Assembly: GCA_032718475.1 (NCBI GenBank)
Contig: JAUCBJ010002885.1
Span: 1 to 34,083 of the forward strand
Length of the DNA stretch: 34,083 nt
Reading direction: 5' to 3'
Source of the DNA: Nemertoderma westbladi
Taxonomy: Eukaryota > Xenacoelomorpha > Nemertodermatida > Nemertodermatidae
A program made the translations under genes and the position numbers. A model generated the notes under the pieces. It was not told the origin of the DNA and searched no databases. It worked only from the letters and a program-made list of their open reading frames with translations. Of this stretch, positions 29,201 through 34,083 are shown in pieces (position 1 is the stretch's first letter; every line of letters begins with the position of its first letter).

Positions 29201-32200
29201 AAAGGAAGGAAGTTTGGTGAGAGAAGGTCGGGGGGGTGGAAGTAAAGGAAGGAAGTTTGGTGAGGGAAGGTCGGGGGTGGGGGTGGAAGTAAGGGAATGA
29301 CTGGAGGTGAAGAAAGGACGGGGTGGGGAATGGAAGTAAAGGAAGGAAGTTTGGTGAGGGAAGGTCGGGGGTGGGGGTGGAAGTAAGGGAATGACTGGAG
29401 GTGAAGAAAGGACGGGGTGGGGAATGGAAGTAAAGGAAGGAAGTTTGGTGAGGGAAGGTCGGGGGTGGGGGTGGAAGTAAGGGAATGCATGAAGGTTTGG
29501 TGAGAGAAGGTCGGGGGTGGAAGTAAGGGAAGGAAGTTTGGTGAGGGAAGGTCGGGGGTGGGGGTGGAAGTAAGGGAATGACTGGAGGTGAAGAAAGGAC
29601 GGGGTGGGGAATGGAAGTAAAGGAAGGAAGTTTGGTGAGGGAAGGTCGGGGGTGGGGGTGGAAGTAAGGGAATGACTGGAGGTGAAGGAAGGACGGGGTG
29701 GGGGAATGGAAGTAAAGGAAGGAAGTTTGGTGAGGGAAGGTCGGGGGGTGGGGGTGGAAGTAAGGGAATGACTGGAGGTGAAGGAAGGACGGGGTGGGGG
29801 AATGGAAGTAAAGGAAGGAAGTTTGGTGAGAGAAGGTCGGGGGTGGGGGTGGAAGTAAGGGAATGACTGGAGGTGAAGGACGGAGGGGTGGGGGATGGAA
29901 GTAAGGGAAGGAAGTTTGGTGAGGGAAGGTCGGGGGTGGGGGTGGAAGTAAGGGAATGACTGGAGGTGAAGGACGGACGGGGTGGGGAATGGAAGTAAAG
30001 GAAGGAAGTTTGGTGAGAGAAGGTCGGGGGTGGGGGTGGAAGTAAGGGAATGACTGGAGGTGAAGGAAGGACGGGGTGGGGGAATGGAAGTAAAGGAAGG
30101 AAGTTTGGTGAGGGAAGGTCGGGGGTGGGGGTGGAAGTAAGGGAATGACTGGAGGTGAAGGACGGACGGGTGGGGGTGGAAGTAAGGGAAGGAAGTTTGG
30201 TGAGGGAAGGTCGGGGGGTGGGGGTGGAAGTAAAGGGAATGTCTGGAGGTGAAGGACGGGCGGGGTGGGGAATGGAAGTAAAGGAAGGAAGTTTGGTGAG
30301 GGAAGGTCGGGGGTGGGGGTGGAAGTAAGGGAATGACTGGAGGGAAGAAGGACGGGTGGGGTGGAAGTAAGGAAGGAAGTTTGGTGAGGAAGGTCGGGGG
30401 TGGGGTGGAAGTAAGGGAAGAAGTTTGGTGAGGGAAGGTCGGGGGTGGGGGTGGAAGTAAGGGAATGACTGGAGGTGAAGGAAGGACGGGGTGGGGGAAT
30501 GGAAGTAAAGGAAGGAAGTTTGGTGAGGGAAGATCGGGGGTGGGGGTGGAAGTAAGGGAATGACTGGAGGTGAAGGACGGGCGGGGTGGGGAATGGAAGT
30601 AAAGGAAGGAAGTTTGGTGAGGGAAGGTCGGGGGTGGGGGTGGAAGTAAGGGAATGACTGGAGGTGAAGAAGGACGGGTGGGGAATGGAAGTAAAGGAAG
30701 GAAGTTTGGTGAGGGAAGGTCGGGGGTGGGGGTGGAAGTAAGGGAAGGAAGTTTGGTGAGGGAAGGTCGGGGGTGGGGGTGGAAGTAAGGGAATGACTGG
30801 AGGTGAAGGAAGGACGGGGTGGGGAATGGAAGTAAAGGAAGGAAGTTTGGTGAGGGAAGGTCGGGGGTGGGGGTGGAAGTAAGGGAAGGAAGTTTGGTGA
30901 GGGAAGGTCGGGGGTGGGGGTGGAAGTAAGGGAATGACTGGAGGTGAAGGAAGGACGGGGTGGGGAATGGAAGTAAAGGAAGGAAGTTTGGTGAGGGAAG
31001 GTCGGGGGTGGGGGTGGAAGTAAGGGAATGACTGGAGGTGAAGGAAGGACGGGGTGGGGAATGGAAGTAAAGGAAGGAAGTTTGGTGAGGGAAGGTCGGG
31101 GGTGGGGGTGGAAGTAAGGGAAGGAAGTTTGGTGAGGGAAGGTCGGGGGTGGGGGTGGAAGTAAGGGAATGACTGGAGGTGAAGGAAGGACGGGGTGGGG
31201 AATGGAAGTAAAGGAAGGAAGTTTGGTGAGGGAAGGTCGGGGGTGGGGTGGAAGTAAGGGAATGACTGGAGGTGAAGAAAGGACGGGGTGGGGAATGGAA
31301 GTAAAGGAAGGAAGTTTGGTGAGGGAAGGTCGGGGGTGGGGGTGGAAGTAAGGGAATGACTGGAGGTGAAGGAAGGACGGGGTGGGGGAATGGAAGTAAA
31401 GGAAGGAAGTTTGGTGAGAGAAGGTCGGGGGTGGGGGTGGAAGTAAGGGAATGACTGGAGGTGAAGGAAGGACGGGGTGGGGAATGGAAGTAAGGGAAGG
31501 AAGTTTGGTGAGGGAAGGTCGGGGGTGGGGTGGAAGTAAGGGAATGACTGGAGGTGAAGAAAGGACGGGGTGGGGAATGGAAGTAAAGGAAGGAAGTTTG
31601 GTGAGAGAAGATCGGGGTGGGGGTGGAAGTAAGGGAATGACTGGAGGTGAAGGACGGACGGGGTGGGGGAATGGAAGTAAGGGAAGGAAGTTTGGTGAGG
31701 GAAGGTCGGGGGTGGGGGTGGAAGTAAGGGAATGACTGGAGGTGAAGGAAGGACGGGGTGGGGAATGGAAGTAAAGGAAGGAAGTTTGGTGAGGGAAGGT
31801 CGGGGTGGGGGTGGAAGTAAGGGAACAGGAAGTTTGGTGAGAGAAGGTCGGGGGTGGGGGTGGAAGTAAGGGAAGGAAGTTTGGTGAGAGAAGGTCGGGG
31901 GTGGGGGTGGAAGTAAGGGAATGACTGGAGGTGAAGAAGGACGGGGTGGGGAATGGAAGTAAAGGAAGGAAGTTTGGTGAGAGAAGGTCGGGGTGGGGGT
32001 GGAAGTAAGGGAATGACTGGAGGTAAAGGAAGGACGGGGTGGGGGAATGGAAGTAAAGGAAGGAAGTTTGGTGAGGGAAGGTCGGGGGGTGGGGTGGAAG
32101 TAAGGGAATGACTGGAGGTAAAGGAAGGACGGGTGGGGGAATGGAATGGAAGTAAAGGAAGGAAGTTTGGTGAGAGAAGGTCGGGGGTGGGGGTGGAAGT

Positions 32201-33608
32201 AAGGGAATGACTGGAGGTGAAGGACGGATGGGGTGGGTTATGGAAGTAAAGGAAGTAAGTTTGGTGAGGGAAGGTGGGGGGTGGGGTGGAAGTAAGGGAA
32301 TGCCTGGAGGTGAAGGAAGGACGGGGTGGGGAATGGAAGTAAAGGAAGGAAGTTTGGTGAGAGAAGGTCGGGGGTGGGGATGGAAGTAAGGGAATGACTG
32401 GAGGTGAAGGAAGGACGGGTGGGGGAATGGAAGTAAAGGAAGGAAGTTTGGTGAGGGAAGGTCGGGGGGTGGGGGTGGAAGTAAGGGAATGCCTGGAGGT
32501 GAAGGACGGACGGGGTGGGGGAATGGAAGTAAGGGAAGGAAGTTTGGTGAGGGAAGGTCGGGGGTGGGGTGGAAGTAAGGGAATGCCGTTTGGAGGTGAA
32601 GGTCGGACGGGGTGGGGGAATGGAAGTAAGGGAAGGAAGTTTGGTGAGGGAAGGTCGGGGGTGGGGGTGGAAGTAAGGGAATGACTGGAGGTGAAGGACG
32701 GACGGGGTGGGGAATGGAAGTAAAGGAAGGAAGTTTGGTGAGGGAAGGTCGGGGGTGGGGGTGGAAGTAAGGGAATGACGTGGAGGTGAGGGAAGGTCGG
32801 GGGTGGGGGAATGGAAGTAAAGGAAGGAAGTTTGGTGAGGGAAGGTCGGGGGGTGGGGGTGGAAGTAAGGGAATGACGTGGTGGTGAGGGAAGGACGGGT
32901 GGTGGGAATGGAATGGAAGTAAAGGAAGGAAGTTTGGTGAGGGAAGGTCGGGGGTGGGGGTGGAAGTAAGGGAATGACTGTGAGGTGAAGGACGGACGGG
33001 GTGGGGGATGGAAGTAAGGGAAGGAAGTTTGGTGAGGGAAGGTCGGGGGTGGGGGTGGAAGTAAGGGAATGACTGGAGGTGAAGGAAGGACGGGTGGGGA
33101 ATGGAAGTAAAGGAAGGAAGTTTGGTGAGGGAAGGTCGGGGGGTGGGGGTGGAAGTAAGGGAATGCCTGGAGGTGAAGGACGGACGGGGTGGGGGAATGG
33201 AAGTAAGGGAAGGAAGTTTGGTGAGGGAAGGTCGGGGGTGGGGGTGGAAGTAAGGGAATGCCTGGAGGTGAAGGACGGACGGGGTGGGGGAATGGATGTA
33301 AGGGAAGGAAGTTTGGTGAGGGAATGTCGGGGGTGGGGGTGGAAGTAAGGGAATGCCTGGAGGTGAAGGACGGACGGGGTGGGGGAATGGAAGTAAGGGA
33401 AGGAAGTTTGGTGAGGGAATGTCGGGGGGGGGGGGGGTGGAAGTAAAGGGAAGTAGTCTGGAGAGGGAAGGTCGGACGGGGTGGGGGAATGGAAGTAAGG
33501 GAAGGAAGTTTGGTGAGGGTGTCGGGGGGGTGGAAGTAAAGGGAATGTCTGGAGGTGAAGGAAGGACGGGGTGGGGGAATGGAAGTAAAGGAAGGAAGTT
33601 TGGTGAGG
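23298..33608 (+). repeat. ~10.3-kb purine-rich, G-rich satellite (94-bp dimer of a 47-bp unit)
   Basis: The marker GAAGTTTGGTGAG recurs at 23307, 23401, 23495 and so on, a period of 94 bp, giving about 110 unit equivalents. Each 94-bp unit is two related 47-bp halves that both begin GGAAGTAA. Half A continues GGAAGGAAGTTTGGTGAGGG and ends CGGGGGTGGGGGT. Half B has GAATGACTGGAGGTGAAGGA and ends ACGGGGTGGGGAAT. The halves share about 34 of 47 positions. Extra A halves occur singly (for example 30734, 30875, 31110), giving local 141-bp A-A-B steps. The plus strand is almost all purine plus T, with G runs up to about a dozen in some units. Plus-strand open frames (60-120 codons) and minus-strand open frames (up to 1426 codons) across it are translations of the repeat. 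Confidence 0.95.
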
Positions 33609-34083
33609 GTGCATTATACTGCCTTCTGGTCCGCGGACCGAGGTACCCAAATTGCAGATTTTAGTTATGCAATATTAACAGTACATCGGCATAATAGATT
33701 TTTGTATAATATGATCATGTGGGGCGAGACACGTAGTCGGCGAGCCTTGGCATACGGTTCATATAGGGCAAATGGGGCACGTCCGTCTGTCTGTCTGTCT
33801 GTCCGTCTGTCTGGTAAATGTTTGAACGCGAATTTCTCGGCATCGCTGGTTCGGAATTGAACCAAACTTAGTAAGTAAGTAGTAGAGAGAAAGTTTAGAA
33901 AGTTTGTAAAGTTTGGTGAAAAATCATGCAGTCTGACGTCAGCTACGACAGATCATGTGGTTTTTAGAAAATGTTAAATTTCTCGGGAAGGCCTCATTTT
34001 CCTGAGCTGAAATTTTGGTGGCCTGTAGAGAATCATGAAGTCTATCTTTTACGAAATTGAAAGGTAAGACATTTAATTGGGGA
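33609..34083. other. Right flank of the satellite, repeat-derived
   Basis: After the last GAAGTTTGGTGAGGG the sequence changes sharply to GTGCATTATACTGCCTTCTGG. It holds a (GTCT)-type microsatellite at 33781-33813 and phrases such as TTCGGAATTGAACCAAACTTAG. This looks like part of a dispersed repeat, not a gene. Confidence 0.5.
33781..33813 (+). repeat. GTCT/GTCC microsatellite
   Basis: About eight GTCT or GTCC units in a row. Confidence 0.9.

Noticed and set aside
23821-33664. Plus-strand frames of GGMEVKEGSLVREGRG type as genes
   Set aside because: They are the other-strand translation of the same satellite, 60-120 codons each and broken at almost every unit.

Overview
The window looks like gene-poor, repeat-rich nuclear DNA from a metazoan. 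There is no operon structure. It holds eukaryotic retrotransposons, tRNA-like SINE heads, AATAAA signals, many minisatellites and a very large satellite. The frequent GTAGGCCTA/TAGGCCTA-type palindromes and the repeat styles suggest a marine invertebrate deuterostome, perhaps an echinoderm. That assignment is an inference with low confidence.

Only two host genes are supported. (1) At 2951-3649 (+) an intronless ORF encodes a 232-residue, cysteine-rich secreted protein with a signal peptide and a GPI-anchor-like tail. (2) At 19945-20796 (-) an intronless ORF encodes a GTSF1-like protein with two CHHC zinc fingers, a tryptophan-containing acidic linker and an unusual Gly/Pro/Arg-rich tail with several GRG motifs. 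GTSF1 proteins are partners of PIWI in the piRNA pathway, which silences transposons.

Layout. 1-2950: AT-rich DNA with a degenerate minus-strand copy of a ~68-bp minisatellite (about 975-1400) and a tRNA-like SINE fragment (about 1500-1605). 2951-3690: the secreted-protein gene. 4049-11700: a decayed minus-strand Ty3/gypsy retrotransposon whose integrase is split by a nearly intact plus-strand LINE (4194-8693). The LINE is flanked by a 9-bp target-site duplication, and its stop codon is the first unit of its terminal (TAG)6 tail. 11870-14260: 25-bp hairpin-forming minisatellite blocks in both orientations, a ~385-bp higher-order repeat and a LINE ORF1-like fragment. 14380-18100: C-rich repeats, a 53-bp tandem duplication, a ~1.1-kb interval bounded by inverted GGACACTTCCCCC arrays, and a tRNA-like SINE. 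18098-18245: a fragment of a second LINE. 18351-18733: a short element with ~58-bp inverted repeats. 19186-19363: six TTCTAGAA (heat-shock-element-like) palindromes. 19945-20796: the GTSF1-like gene. 21405-22250: about twelve copies of the 68-bp minisatellite, now in plus orientation. 22358-33608: a ~10.3-kb purine-rich 94-bp satellite, interrupted near its left edge by an ~855-bp insertion. 33609-34083: flanking repeat DNA with a GTCT microsatellite.

The long minus-strand open frames across the satellite (up to 1426 codons) follow from base composition and are not annotated as genes. The best candidates for something unusual are the dimeric G-rich satellite, the GTSF1-like gene with its tail beside it, the inverted placement of the 68-bp repeat about 20 kb apart, and the six TTCTAGAA palindromes.
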